Source of the DNA: Frankia alni
GTDB taxonomy: Bacteria; Actinomycetota; Actinomycetes; Frankiales; Frankiaceae
Assembly: GCA_026225295.1 (NCBI GenBank)
Contig: JAMFSN010000120.1
Location: forward strand, 1 to 39,705
Reading direction: 5' to 3'
Length of the DNA: 39,705 nt
Shown: positions 1 to 8,035 of the stretch, piece after piece
Position numbering within the stretch: position 1 is the first letter of the stretch
Layout of the letters: every line of letters begins with the position of its first letter
Translations under genes and position numbers: made by a program
Notes under the pieces: model-generated
Told to the model about the DNA's origin: nothing
What the model saw: the letters and a program-made list of their open reading frames with translations, nothing else
Databases searched by the model: none

Positions 1-2
1 AC

Positions 3-137
3 CTGCGTTTAGGACCCGAGGGTCGCATTCAATGGCGCGCCCCACCAAGCATCGACCCGGACCAGACCTGGCGGACCAACCACATCCGCACCGCCCGCGA
101 CCCCTACACCCTCCACCAACCAGACCCCGACCCGTAA
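3..137 (+). CDS. C-terminal fragment, possible HNH endonuclease/DUF222 protein (partial)
   Basis: An open frame enters from the left edge and stops at TAA 135-137, giving about 44 residues. The tail reads roughly GRIQW-x-APPSIDPDQTW, then RTNHIRTARDPYTLHQP. From memory this resembles the tails of the DUF222/HNH proteins that are multicopy in many actinobacteria. The start and the HNH motif lie outside the window. The reading rests only on that resemblance and an uninterrupted frame, so it is tentative. Confidence 0.35.
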   Translation: MRLGPEGRIQWRAPPSIDPDQTWRTNHIRTARDPYTLHQPDPDP

Positions 138-256
138 AATCGCGTGATTCTGGAAGGTTGCCTGTTGTCGTTCGATTCAGCTCGTCCCGTGCTGGATGGT
201 TGGCGCCGCGAACGCTTACCGGGATCACCGGGCCCCCCACAACGGGACCGTCGTGC

Positions 257-1114
257 CTATCGCGGGCGGGTGGCGATCACGACCGTGGCGCCGAACTCGT
301 CCGATCGGGCGACCCGGGGGACCAGTCCGTGGAGGCGGACCGTTTCGACCGCGGCCGGCGCCTGCTGGTCGCTCGTCTCCACGAGCAGACTGCCGCCCGG
401 GGCCAGCCAGGCGGGGGCGTCGGCGGTCACCCGGCGCTGGAGGTCGAGGCCGTCGGCGCCCCCATCCAGGGCCAGGTGCGGTTCGTGCAGCCGGGCCTCG
501 GGCGGCAGCCGGGCGATCGCCGTGGTCGGCACGTACGGCACGTTGGCCACCAGGACGTCGATGCGCCCGCGCAGCGAGCGGGGCAGCGCCTCGTACAGGT
601 CACCTTCGTGAACCGCGCCGACCGCGCCGGCCAGATTGCGGCGGGCGCACCGGACACACACTGGGTCGAGGTCGGCCGCGTGCAGCTCGACCGGTCCCGG
701 CCCGGGCTGGCCGGGGCTGGTCAGCGCCGTGACCACGGCCAGCCCGAGGGCGCCCGATCCGCAGCACAGGTCCACGACGACGACGCCGGCGGTCCGCGCC
801 GTCGCCCGTCCGAGCCGCACCGCCTCGCGCACGAGAAATTCAGTGCGCTGCCGAGGCACGAAGACGCCGGGATCGACCGCGATGCGCAGGCCGCAGAACC
901 GGACCCAGCCGAGGAGCTGTTCGAGCGGCAGGCCGGCGACCCGGCGCGCCACCAGCGCGGCGAGCTCGGCCGGGCCGTCGGCGGCGTCAATGAGCAGCGC
1001 CGCTTCGTCCTCGGCGAAGACACAACCGGCGGCCCGCAGCGTCGTGACGATCTCGTCCGACGGGGGCGACGGGGGTGACGGGGGTGACGAAGGTGAAGGA
1101 GGCGTGGTGGTCAC
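257..1114 (-). CDS. Putative protein-(glutamine-N5) methyltransferase, PrmC/HemK-related
   Basis: SAM-dependent methyltransferase of 285 residues from a GTG start. After a low-complexity N-terminus of Ser-Pro-Pro repeats it has a PrmC-like helical part (LLGWVRFCGLRIAVDPGVFV, then PRQRTE). The Rossmann motif I is VDLCCGSGALGLAV. The catalytic-loop signature, NPPY in true PrmC/HemK, reads NVPYVPT, as in the actinobacterial PrmC-related subfamily of unknown substrate. It is therefore probably a paralogue and not the release-factor methylase itself. It starts 1 bp after the GGCT-like gene stops and is the last gene of a leftward VOC - GGCT - PrmC-like operon. Its own Shine-Dalgarno is poor, which suggests translational coupling. 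Confidence 0.82.
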   Translation of the reverse strand: MTTTPPSPSSPPSPPSPPSDEIVTTLRAAGCVFAEDEAALLIDAADGPAELAALVARRVAGLPLEQLLGWVRFCGLRIAVDPGVFVPRQRTEFLVREAVRLGRATARTAGVVVVDLCCGSGALGLAVVTALTSPGQPGPGPVELHAADLDPVCVRCARRNLAGAVGAVHEGDLYEALPRSLRGRIDVLVANVPYVPTTAIARLPPEARLHEPHLALDGGADGLDLQRRVTADAPAWLAPGGSLLVETSDQQAPAAVETVRLHGLVPRVARSDEFGATVVIATRPR

Positions 1115-1115
1115 G

Positions 1116-1775
1116 TTATCCGACCGGGCCGGCGGGTCCGGGCAACAGGTCGGTGATCATGCTGGTCGTCCAGGCCCCATGGGCGCCGGGTCGGGCGGCC
1201 AGGTAAGCGGCGATCCGGGTCCGACCCCAGCCGTGTGATTCGGCCAGGCCGGTAGCCAGCAGCCGCAGATAGACGGCGGCCGGGGCGGTCGGTTCGACGC
1301 TGCCGGCCGACCAGGGCGCCGTCATGGTCAGCATCGGCCAGCCGTCCCGGGTCCCCAGTCCGACGATCGTCTCGTACCGGCCGGGCCCGAGCTGGTGGCG
1401 ACCGGTCGCGAGGACGGGGGCCAGGTCCAGGTCGGTGCCGGGCGGCCGCCCCATCTCCTGCGCGGCCAGATCGGCGAACTGGCCGGCGGTGATGAGGTAC
1501 GCCCGGGCCGGTACGGGACCCGGCCGGGGCGGTCGGTCGTCGCGCGGGAGCGGGTCGTAGAGGGCCAGGCCACCGCCCCAGACCCGCGACCGCAGCGCGA
1601 AGTAGACATCCCCGGGCAGCATCACCGGCGCATCGCGTTCCGGCGGGCCGGCATCCCGGCAGCCCGGGTAGACGCGGGCCGCGCCGGGCGGCCGACCGCC
1701 GGCCAGGTAGTACCCCAGCCGGGCCGCGCACATGTTGCTGCCGTAGGCGACGTACCAGACCCGCGGGGCGGTCAC
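1116..1775 (-). CDS. GGCT-fold (gamma-glutamylcyclotransferase-like) protein
   Basis: Protein of 219 residues with a GTG start. Near the N-terminus it carries the hallmark YVAYGSNM (residues about 8-15), the substrate-loop motif of the gamma-glutamylcyclotransferase/AIG2 fold, followed by a beta-strand-rich body. Family members cleave gamma-glutamyl peptides or act on related amides. Actinobacterial relatives of this length are often mislabelled histone deacetylase in databases. It lies 9 bp after the VOC gene and 1 bp before the PrmC-like gene, so the three are probably co-transcribed. The substrate cannot be deduced from the sequence. Confidence 0.75.
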   Translation of the reverse strand: MTAPRVWYVAYGSNMCAARLGYYLAGGRPPGAARVYPGCRDAGPPERDAPVMLPGDVYFALRSRVWGGGLALYDPLPRDDRPPRPGPVPARAYLITAGQFADLAAQEMGRPPGTDLDLAPVLATGRHQLGPGRYETIVGLGTRDGWPMLTMTAPWSAGSVEPTAPAAVYLRLLATGLAESHGWGRTRIAAYLAARPGAHGAWTTSMITDLLPGPAGPVG

Positions 1776-1784
1776 CCGCGCTGC

Positions 1785-2249
1785 CTACAGTCGCAGGGGC
1801 CGCACGGGCGCGGCGACCAGCGTCGGGTCGGACCGCCAGTCCACGCCGGGCACGTCGATGTAGAGCTCGATCTCGTTGCCGTCCGGATCGAGGATGTAGA
1901 GGCTGTGGGTGACAGTGTGATCCGAGGAGCCGACGACCGTCGCGCCCCGTTCCCGCAGGGTGTTCATGGCTTCCCGCAGGTCGTCGTCGCTGTCGCCGAT
2001 CTTCAGCCCGAAGTGGTAAAGGCCGACGTGGCGGCCCGTCGGCTGCGCGGTGGCGTCCGCACCGACCCCGATGAGCAGCAGCTCGTGGTGGGTGCGGTCG
2101 CCGGCCGAGAACGCCGCCGCCCCGACCTTTGCTTCGTCGCCCGGTTCCGGCAGGATCTGCCGCCAGCCCAGGACCTCCCGGTAGAAGGTGGCCGAGCGCG
2201 CCGCGTCCCGTACGTAGAGCACCAGGTGCCCCAGTTCCTTCACCTGCAT
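1785..2249 (-). CDS. VOC family (glyoxalase/bleomycin-resistance fold) protein
   Basis: Vicinal-oxygen-chelate protein of 154 residues. It begins KELGHLVLYVRDAARSATFY, then REVLGW, the standard first beta-alpha-beta motif. The second half contains LYHFGLKI and ends in SLYILDPDGNEIELYID, the usual C-terminal metal-site motif. Conserved His and Glu residues compatible with metal binding are visible (H in GHLVLYV, H in YHFGL, E in NEIELY), which favours a dioxygenase or glyoxalase-like role over a binding-only protein. ATG 2249 is chosen because a strong GGAGGAG lies just upstream. An extension to 2318 is open but has no ribosome-binding site. It is the first gene of the leftward three-gene operon. 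Confidence 0.85.
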   Translation of the reverse strand: MQVKELGHLVLYVRDAARSATFYREVLGWRQILPEPGDEAKVGAAAFSAGDRTHHELLLIGVGADATAQPTGRHVGLYHFGLKIGDSDDDLREAMNTLRERGATVVGSSDHTVTHSLYILDPDGNEIELYIDVPGVDWRSDPTLVAAPVRPLRL

Positions 2250-2470
2250 GAAAGCTCCTCCGTGGGGCGCCCGGTCATGGTCCTGGCCGGTGATGGTCGG
2301 TGGCCCTTGTCTACGCAACGGTATGCGGGTTCACCGGGCGGTGTCCCGCCGGCCGCGAACCCGACCGTCCCGACCTGCGGGGCGGTGCGGCGGGGTAAGA
2401 AGGTGTAGAACCCGCGCCACCCCGACGTTGTCGGGGCCGGCTCCACCCGGACCGCCCGAAGGAGCAGATT

Positions 2471-2908
2471 GTGACGCAGGGCCCCGCGCAGGAGACGTCC
2501 GTCCCACTACCGATCACGGTCACGGACGTGATGCAACCGCCGCTGACCACGGTCGAACAGGATGGCCACGTGGCCGCGGCGGCCTTCCTGATGAAGCGGG
2601 CGCGCGCGACCGCGCTCGTCGTTCTGGCCGACGAGTTGTCCCGGCGACCGGTCGGTCTGATCACGGAAGCCGACATCGTCACGGCGGTCGCGGACGGTAA
2701 GGACCCGAGCGAGATGCGGATCCTTGACCTGATGACCGTCAAGCCCACCGTCATCGCCGGGTCGACGAGCGTCCGCGAAGCGGCCGAATCGATGTTGGCC
2801 GGGCACTTCCGCCACCTGCCGGTCGTGGATGACGGCGCCCTGGTCGGGATCGTCGACCTCGCCGACGTGTGCCGCTTTCTCCTGGACCCGCCCGCCGATC
2901 CGGCCTGA
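2471..2908 (+). CDS. Two-CBS-domain protein
   Basis: Protein of 145 residues made almost entirely of a Bateman module. CBS1 (about 17-75) begins TVTDVMQPPLTTVEQDGHVA and ends PVGLITEADIVTAV. CBS2 (about 82-140) begins ILDLMTVKPTVIAGSTSVRE and ends HLPVVDDGALVGIVDLADVC. Such pairs bind adenine nucleotides and usually sense energy or redox state. No catalytic domain is attached, so a partner protein is expected. The GTG start is fixed by AAGGAG 5-6 nt upstream. It is divergent from the VOC gene, and the 220 bp between them should hold both promoters. Confidence 0.88.
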   Translation: MTQGPAQETSVPLPITVTDVMQPPLTTVEQDGHVAAAAFLMKRARATALVVLADELSRRPVGLITEADIVTAVADGKDPSEMRILDLMTVKPTVIAGSTSVREAAESMLAGHFRHLPVVDDGALVGIVDLADVCRFLLDPPADPA

Positions 2909-2957
2909 TCGGCGAACCAGCCCGCCACTGAGCCTGGATTTGTCAGAATCGCAGACC

Positions 2958-3353
2958 ATGGGTACTGCACCGATCAACCTGACCGCCGCCCTGGCCTCCT
3001 TCGACGCGATCTACAGCCCTCGGATCGTGGCCCGGATGAACGACTACGACGTCCGGATCGCCCACGCGCAGGGGGAGCACGTCTGGCACGTCCACCAGGA
3101 CACCGACGAGTTCTTCCTCGTGCTCGAGGGCCGGTTCGACATCGCCCTGCGCAACGACGACGGCACCGAGCACACCGTGGCCCTCAGCCAGGGCGACACG
3201 TTCGTCGTGCCGAAGGGCACGACCCATAAGCCGTCGTCGCCCGGCGGCTCGATCCTCATGTTCGAACCGTCCGGGACCCTGACGACCGGCGACGACTTCA
3301 CGGGAGAGATCCCGGAGAACGTCGACCGGACCGTCGGCCACGAGCTGGGCTGA
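2958..3353 (+). CDS. Cupin-domain protein
   Basis: Single-domain cupin of 131 residues. Cupin motif 1 is WHVHQDTDEFFLVLEGRFDI, with the H-x-H and Glu metal ligands. Motif 2 is GDTFVVPKGTTHKP, giving the third His. A mononuclear metal site is therefore likely, but family members range from isomerases to dioxygenases to binding proteins, and no substrate can be named. The start is ATG 2958, which aligns with the beginning of the cupin barrel; the longer open frame overlaps the CBS gene and is not used. Confidence 0.85.
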   Translation: MGTAPINLTAALASFDAIYSPRIVARMNDYDVRIAHAQGEHVWHVHQDTDEFFLVLEGRFDIALRNDDGTEHTVALSQGDTFVVPKGTTHKPSSPGGSILMFEPSGTLTTGDDFTGEIPENVDRTVGHELG

Positions 3354-3533
3354 GCCCCGCGGCTCGGTTCCGCCACCGCTGGCACGCGGGTGGGGCGAAA
3401 GTCGGTGAGTCCCATCCGACAAATCGGGAGGCGTTTAACGCGTCCGACACCGCGCATGACAAACCCTGTAACCGCCAGACCCGTCGCGTCGGGACCTTCC
3501 CGGCCATACGGACGCGCGGACGGGGGGTTCTCC

Positions 3534-4622
3534 ATGCCGACCACGATTCCCGCGACCGGTCCTGGGATCGCGACCCGCTACGGCGCCGTCCTCACGCCGG
3601 CCCAGCAGGCCCCGGGTCACTTCCCGGCCGAGCGCGGGCGGCTGACCGAGTACCTGGCCGCGCGTTTGCGGGGCGCGCCGGGGACGCTGCGCGGGTGGCC
3701 CGCACCCGCGGACGACGTGCTGTCCGGCGAGGACGGGGCACTCGCCCTGTACTGCCTCTACGAACTGCACTACCGCGGCTTCGCCGACGTCGACGACGGC
3801 TGGGAATGGGAGCCGTCGCTGCTGGCGCTGCGGGCCGGCCTCGAACAGCGGTTCCTGGCCGAGCTGCGGGCCGTCACCGCCCAGTCGTGGGCCGGCGCGA
3901 CGATCCAGGCGGACGATATCCCCGATGTGTTGACCGCCGTCATCGCTGCCGGTGACGGTCCCTCCGTCTCGGACTTCCTGGACCGTCGGGCGACGCTCGC
4001 CGACTTTCGGGAGTTCGCCGTCCACCGTTCGATCTACCAGCTCAAAGAGGCCGATCCCCACACCTTCGCCATCCCTCGGTTGGCCGGTCGGGCCAAGGCG
4101 GCCCTGGTCGAGATCCAGGCTGACGAGTACGGCGCGGGCCTCGAGCGCGACATGCACCAGACCTTGTTCGGCCTGACCATGACCACGCTCGGGCTGGACC
4201 CGTCCTACGGGGCCTACCTTGATCGGGTACCGGGGACCACGCTGGCCACGGTCAACCTGCCGTCGTTCCTCGGCCTGCACCGCCGCTGGCGGGGTGCGCT
4301 CGTCGGTCACCTGGCCTGCTTCGAGATGACCTCGGTGGAACCGATGGCCCGGGCGGTGGGGGCGCTGCGCCGGCTGGGGGTCGGTCCCGCCGGCCGGCAC
4401 TTCTACGAGGTGCATGTCGTCGCGGACGCCCACCACGAATCGGTCGCCGCCCACGACCTGGCCGCCGGGCTGGTGCGCGACACCCCGGCCCTGGCCGCTG
4501 ACGTCGTGTTCGGCGCCCAGGCGGCGATGGCCGTCGAGGAACGCTGGGCCCGGTCGGTCGTGCCGGCCTGGACCGCCGGCCGGTCGTCGCTGCGCCCCGG
4601 CCAGCCAGCGCTTCCGGTCTGA
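3534..4622 (+). CDS. Iron-containing redox enzyme family protein (heme-oxygenase-like diiron oxidase fold)
   Basis: All-helical protein of 362 residues. It resembles the actinobacterial iron-containing redox enzyme family, which shares the heme-oxygenase-like diiron oxidase (HDO) scaffold. Likely carboxylate/histidine ligands lie in LYELHYRGF, ALVEIQADEYGAG and DAHHESVAAHDLA. These segments carry the Glu and His pattern expected for a dinuclear iron centre. Characterised HDO enzymes oxidise or cleave amino acids and fatty acids; the substrate here is unknown. ATG 3534 follows a G-rich tract and is preferred. An upstream ATG (3456) is in frame but has no better ribosome-binding site. The gene ends against a GNAT gene on the other strand. 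Confidence 0.7.
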   Translation: MPTTIPATGPGIATRYGAVLTPAQQAPGHFPAERGRLTEYLAARLRGAPGTLRGWPAPADDVLSGEDGALALYCLYELHYRGFADVDDGWEWEPSLLALRAGLEQRFLAELRAVTAQSWAGATIQADDIPDVLTAVIAAGDGPSVSDFLDRRATLADFREFAVHRSIYQLKEADPHTFAIPRLAGRAKAALVEIQADEYGAGLERDMHQTLFGLTMTTLGLDPSYGAYLDRVPGTTLATVNLPSFLGLHRRWRGALVGHLACFEMTSVEPMARAVGALRRLGVGPAGRHFYEVHVVADAHHESVAAHDLAAGLVRDTPALAADVVFGAQAAMAVEERWARSVVPAWTAGRSSLRPGQPALPV

Positions 4623-4644
4623 CCGGACCTCCCGGCCGGTCCGG
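4623..4644. terminator. Hairpin between convergent genes, candidate bidirectional terminator
   Basis: Directly after the TGA of the diiron-oxidase-like gene are perfect 7-bp arms CCGGACC (4623-4629) and GGTCCGG (4638-4644) around an 8-nt loop. It lies in the 40-bp gap to the convergent GNAT gene. There is no T-tract, which is common in high-GC actinobacteria. Confidence 0.42.
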
Positions 4645-4662
4645 TCCCCGGCGCCGGTCCGA

Positions 4663-5163
4663 TCAGAGCGGTCGGTACATGACGTGCAGGCCGACGTAAC
4701 CGTGGGCCGGGTGGGCGAACGCCGCCGGCACCGTTCCGATCACCTCGAAGCCCAGCGACCGCCACAGCGCGACCGCCCGGGTGTTCGTTTCGACCACCGC
4801 GTTGAACTGCATGGCCCGGAACCCCGCGGCCCGGGCGGCCACCAGTACCTGGGCGCCCAGCGCCCGCCCCACCCCCTGGCCGCCCTGGGCCGGGTCGACC
4901 ATGAACCCGGCGTTGGCCACGTGCGAGCCGGGGCCGCCCTGGTTCGCCGAGAACGTGGCTGTGCCGAGTACCGTGCCGGCCGGGTCCACGGCGACCAGGG
5001 CGCCGCCGGGCGGCGGCGGCAGCCACCTGACCCGGGCCCGGTCCTCGCTCACGTCCCGATCCCAGCTGAACGTTTCACCAGCCGCGGCGATGTCCCGCAT
5101 GAACGGCCAGATCGCGGGCCAGTCCGCCCCGGTCGCCGCCCGGATCTCGATGCCGTTGCCCAC
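4663..5163 (-). CDS. GNAT family N-acetyltransferase
   Basis: Protein of 166 residues with the full GNAT layout. It has N-terminal IEIRAATGADWPAIWPFMRD, a central strand ending VLGTATFSANQGGPGSHVAN, and the acetyl-CoA loop DPAQGGQGVGRALGAQVL (Q/R-x-x-G-x-G/A type). The C-terminal FNAVVETNTRAVALWRSLGF is typical of the family. It transfers an acetyl group from acetyl-CoA to an amine; the acceptor is unknown, and relatives act on amino acids, antibiotics or protein N-termini. The start is GTG 5163. It is convergent with the diiron-oxidase-like gene and 30 bp downstream of the Ddn-like gene, so it may share that transcript. Confidence 0.88.
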   Translation of the reverse strand: MGNGIEIRAATGADWPAIWPFMRDIAAAGETFSWDRDVSEDRARVRWLPPPPGGALVAVDPAGTVLGTATFSANQGGPGSHVANAGFMVDPAQGGQGVGRALGAQVLVAARAAGFRAMQFNAVVETNTRAVALWRSLGFEVIGTVPAAFAHPAHGYVGLHVMYRPL

Positions 5164-5193
5164 GCCCGTGATTCTCCCGGACCGGGCCCGCGT

Positions 5194-5613
5194 TCAGACC
5201 GACAGGCCCGGCGCCGTCAGCGTGACGACCGGTATGACCCGCGGCGCCGCCTTCTCCTGGTATTCGGCGAAGATCGGAACCTCCGGCGTGACGGCCGCGT
5301 AAAGGCGGTCGTGCTCGGCGGCCTCGGCCACGGCGGCGGTCGCCGGAAACGTGCCGGTGCCCAGTTCGACCGTCACCTCGGGGTGAGCCACCAGGTTGTG
5401 GAACCAGGCCGGGTGCTTCGGCGCGCCGCCGGCGGACGCCATGACGAAGATCCGCTCGCCGTCCGGGAAGCACCGCAACGGCGTCGTGCGCCGGGCGCCC
5501 GTCCGGGCGCCGGTGGTGGTCAGCAGGATGAGGGGGACGTCTCCGAACGACGCGACCTTTCCGCTGTTCGCGTGAAACTCGGCAATGATCTGGTCGTTGT
5601 AATTCGGCGCCAT
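5194..5613 (-). CDS. Nitroreductase/deazaflavin(F420)-dependent oxidoreductase, Ddn-like
   Basis: Small split-barrel protein of 139 residues. It has the Ddn-family features VPLILLTTTGARTGARRTTP near the N-terminus (cofactor-phosphate loop), FVMASAGGAPKHPAWFHNL in the middle and VTVELGTGTFPA. Relatives in mycobacteria use reduced F420 and activate nitroimidazoles or reduce quinones. The start is odd. A strong GGGAGGTGAAGA sits ideally for an ATG at 5623 that is out of frame, and about 15 nt upstream of the in-frame ATG 5613. A different start or a small sequence error at the extreme N-terminus is possible. Confidence 0.85.
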   Translation of the reverse strand: MAPNYNDQIIAEFHANSGKVASFGDVPLILLTTTGARTGARRTTPLRCFPDGERIFVMASAGGAPKHPAWFHNLVAHPEVTVELGTGTFPATAAVAEAAEHDRLYAAVTPEVPIFAEYQEKAAPRVIPVVTLTAPGLSV

Positions 5614-5708
5614 GGTCAGACATTCTTCACCTCCCAGCCGGTGATCGCCGAGCCCGGCCCGGCGAGGCGAGGCGTACGGCGATCAACGGGAGGAGGCCCC
5701 CCTGGGCG

Positions 5709-5747
5709 CAACCTAGGTTGACAGTCTCGACGTTGTCAACCTAGGGT
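5709..5747 (+). promoter_or_regulatory. Promoter with tandem palindromic operator of the HTH/Clp-N operon
   Basis: A -35 hexamer TTGACA (5718-5723), an 18-bp spacer and TAGGGT (5742-5747) place transcription initiation at about 5754-5755, on the ATG of the HTH gene. Two copies of a palindrome overlap these elements: CAACCTAGGTTG (5709-5720, perfect) and GTCAACCTAGGGTGAC (5735-5750, one mismatch). Their centres are 28 bp apart. Read together they also form 12-bp inverted arms CCTAGGTTGACA / TGTCAACCTAGG (5712-5723 and 5734-5745). The layout suggests autorepression by the downstream HTH protein. Confidence 0.68.
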
Positions 5748-5754
5748 GACAACC

Positions 5755-5988
5755 ATGAATCAGGTCATCGACATGGCGAGAGACGTCGACAGCCAGGATC
5801 CGGCCACCGGGCTGCGGGCGGTCGTCGCGCTGCGCCGCCTGCTCGACCAGCTCGAGCGCATCCAGGTCCGCAACGCCCGCGTCCACGGTTGGTCGTGGCA
5901 GGCGATCGCCGAGGTCCTGGGGGTGAGCCGCCAGGCCGTGCACAAGAAGTACGGCGGCGGCCGGGGCTCCGGTGACGGCCGGCCATGA
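5755..5988 (+). CDS. Small helix-turn-helix regulator, leaderless
   Basis: Protein of 77 residues. An N-terminal helix rich in Arg/Leu (ALRRLLDQLERIQVRNAR) leads into an HTH, WSWQAIAEVLGVSRQAVHKK, whose recognition helix is SRQAVHKK. ATG 5755 is preferred over GTG 5746 because the promoter's -10 box ends at 5747, so the transcript would begin at or next to this ATG with no leader. Its stop overlaps the start of the Clp-N gene (ATGA). Such HTH plus Clp-N pairs occur in other actinobacteria and probably form an autoregulated two-gene operon. Target genes beyond its own promoter are unknown. Confidence 0.82.
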   Translation: MNQVIDMARDVDSQDPATGLRAVVALRRLLDQLERIQVRNARVHGWSWQAIAEVLGVSRQAVHKKYGGGRGSGDGRP

Positions 5989-6971
5989 GGGTCGGCCGGT
6001 TCACGCCCGATGCCCGGCGGGTGGTCGTCGCGGCGCGCTACGAGGCTCTGCGGATGAACCATCCCGCGATCAGCAGCGGCCACCTGCTGCTCGCGTTGCT
6101 GCGATCCGAATCCGGAGCGCCGGCTCGCGCGTTGGCCGATCTGAACGTGACCCGGTCGGACGTCGAAGCCCTGGTCCGGCAGCGGACGCCCGGACGCCCG
6201 ACCGACCGGGCGGACGGCTTCACGCCCGGGGACGCCGAAGCGTTGCGGTCCATCGGCATCGATCTGGACGAGGTACGGCGGCGGGTCGAGGCCACCTTCG
6301 GCCCGCACGCGTTCGCCCCCGATCCCGGGGAGTCGCTCCCGCGAGGTCGCCGGGGGCGGTCGCACCCGCGGCTGACCAGCGAGGCCCGGCAGTCGCTGCG
6401 ACTCGGACGCCGGGCGGCGCCGACGGTTGCCGGCCAGCCGGTCGGCGGGCAGCCCCGGGGACGGTTCGGGTCGCGTTCCCGGCCCCGCTACGGACCGGAC
6501 GCCCTGCTGCTCGGCGTGAACTCGGTGCCGGGCGGGGTCGGGGCCGCCATCCTGCGCGAGCTCGGGGTCACCGCCGTCGCGCTGCGCACCCGGCTGGCCG
6601 AGGAATGGCCCCGACCGCCGGAGCCGGGGCCCGATCGACCGGCCCGGAACCGGTTCGTCCCGCCGGGCGGGTCGGTCCGCCGGCTGGTCGCCGGGCTGGG
6701 TCAGGCGGTCGTGGGACTGGGCCGGCTCGTCGGCCGGCCGATCGGTTGGCTGACCCGCCGTCGTCGCCGGTCCGGCCAGCGGCCCGGCGGCGGGCCGCCG
6801 CCGGCCGGGGTCCGGGAGCCGCGGCGGCCCGCTCCGACGGGCGGTTCCGGCGCGGCCGCCGGGCCGGCGCGGCCGCCGGGTCAGCCCACCGGCCGGGCCC
6901 GTTCGACGGCCCGGCCGGCGGCGAGCAGCCGGTCTTCAGAGCCGTGCGGCCCGATGAGCTGGAGGCTGTAG
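5985..6971 (+). CDS. Clp N-terminal (Clp-R) domain protein without ATPase
   Basis: Protein of 328 residues. A Clp-N repeat sits at residues about 5-68 (RFTPDARRVVVAARYEALRM, then SSGHLLLALLR). A second, weaker repeat lies at about 128-205 (LTSEARQSLRLGRRAA, then GPDALLLGV and ILRELGV). Clp-N domains bind substrates or adaptors of the ClpC/ClpB chaperones. No AAA+ motif is present, so it could act as an adaptor, decoy or sensor. The C-terminal third is a low-complexity Arg/Pro/Gly tail whose last 30 codons overlap the convergent amidase gene. The start overlaps the HTH stop by 4 bp, so the two are translationally coupled. Confidence 0.78.
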   Translation: MRVGRFTPDARRVVVAARYEALRMNHPAISSGHLLLALLRSESGAPARALADLNVTRSDVEALVRQRTPGRPTDRADGFTPGDAEALRSIGIDLDEVRRRVEATFGPHAFAPDPGESLPRGRRGRSHPRLTSEARQSLRLGRRAAPTVAGQPVGGQPRGRFGSRSRPRYGPDALLLGVNSVPGGVGAAILRELGVTAVALRTRLAEEWPRPPEPGPDRPARNRFVPPGGSVRRLVAGLGQAVVGLGRLVGRPIGWLTRRRRRSGQRPGGGPPPAGVREPRRPAPTGGSGAAAGPARPPGQPTGRARSTARPAASSRSSEPCGPMSWRL

Positions 6972-7996
6972 CCCGGTCCGCCGGGGAGTGGGACGGCCAG
7001 CGCCGGCCCGCCGGCCAGGTTCATCGGCCGGGTCAGGCCGCCGAACGGCGCAGCCAACGCGTCCAACCGCGGCGGGGGAGCGGTGAGCGTCGGGAGCGCC
7101 ACCAGGTCGACAGGGCGCAACGCGGCGACCAGTTCACCCCGCCAGGCCCGCGCGGTCGCGTCGGCGGCGGCTCGGTCCACGGACCGGCCGTCCCGGAGCC
7201 GTTCGGCCACATCGGCGCCGACCTGGTCCGGCCGGTCGAGCATCCACCCGTACCGCTCGACCGCCTCGGCCGTGTTGATGGCGTAGTTGGCCTGCTCAGC
7301 GGCGGCGAACCCCGGCAACCGGAGATCGTCGACCGCCCAGCCGGTCGCGGCCAGGGCGCGGTCCACCGCCGCTTCCAACGCGGGCATCGCCCGGCCGCGC
7401 ACCCGGCCGATGACCGGGCGGTCGGCCCGTGGGTGGCGGGCCCGGGTGGTGGCCTCGTCCGGAAAGTCCGGCTCAACCAGGCGCATCGCGGTCCACAGCC
7501 CGGCCACGTCGCGGGCCAGGAAACCGACCGTGTCGAGCGACGGTGCCGTCGGCACGACGCCCTGGCGGGACACCCGCCCGAGGGTCGTCTTGAGCCCGGC
7601 GATCCCGCAGCACGCGGCCGGGATCCGGATCGAGCCGCCGGTGTCGGTGCCCACGCCGAGGTCGGCCTCCCCGGCCGCGACCGCCACCGCGCTGCCGCTC
7701 GATGAGCCGCCCGGGATCAGGCGCGGATCCAGCGGATTGCGGGCCGTCCCGTACCAGGCGTTGATGCCGGTCCGACCCAGGCCCAGTTCGTGCAGGGTGG
7801 TCGTGCCGACGATCCGGGCGCCCCCCGCCCGCAGCGCCGCGACGACGGCCGCGTCCGCCGGGGCCGGGTCGGGATGGCGTTCGGCATACGCCGGGCAGCC
7901 GGCGGTGGTCGGCAGGCCCGCGACCGCGATGAGGTCCTTCACCGCCACCCGCGGGCCCGGGCCGGGTTCATCCAGCCGGTGAATCCAGGTCGTCAC
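6881..7996 (-). CDS. Amidase (amidase-signature family)
   Basis: Protein of 371 residues, somewhat short for the family (usually 420-500). The Ser-cisSer-Lys triad is visible: K20 in RVAVKDL, the cis-Ser in GGSSSGSA (residues 96-103) and the nucleophile S122 in GTDTGGSIRIPA. These enzymes hydrolyse amides, including urea derivatives, nitrile-derived amides and short acyl amides; the specificity cannot be predicted. The start is GTG 7996. The missing length is in the variable C-terminal half, which has no internal stop. It is a stand-alone gene between the Clp-N gene and the DoxX gene. Confidence 0.88.
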   Translation of the reverse strand: MTTWIHRLDEPGPGPRVAVKDLIAVAGLPTTAGCPAYAERHPDPAPADAAVVAALRAGGARIVGTTTLHELGLGRTGINAWYGTARNPLDPRLIPGGSSSGSAVAVAAGEADLGVGTDTGGSIRIPAACCGIAGLKTTLGRVSRQGVVPTAPSLDTVGFLARDVAGLWTAMRLVEPDFPDEATTRARHPRADRPVIGRVRGRAMPALEAAVDRALAATGWAVDDLRLPGFAAAEQANYAINTAEAVERYGWMLDRPDQVGADVAERLRDGRSVDRAAADATARAWRGELVAALRPVDLVALPTLTAPPPRLDALAAPFGGLTRPMNLAGGPALAVPLPGGPGYSLQLIGPHGSEDRLLAAGRAVERARPVG

Positions 7997-8035
7997 CGAT
8001 CACCGGGCCCGCGTCGCCGTTTCGCCGCTGACTGT

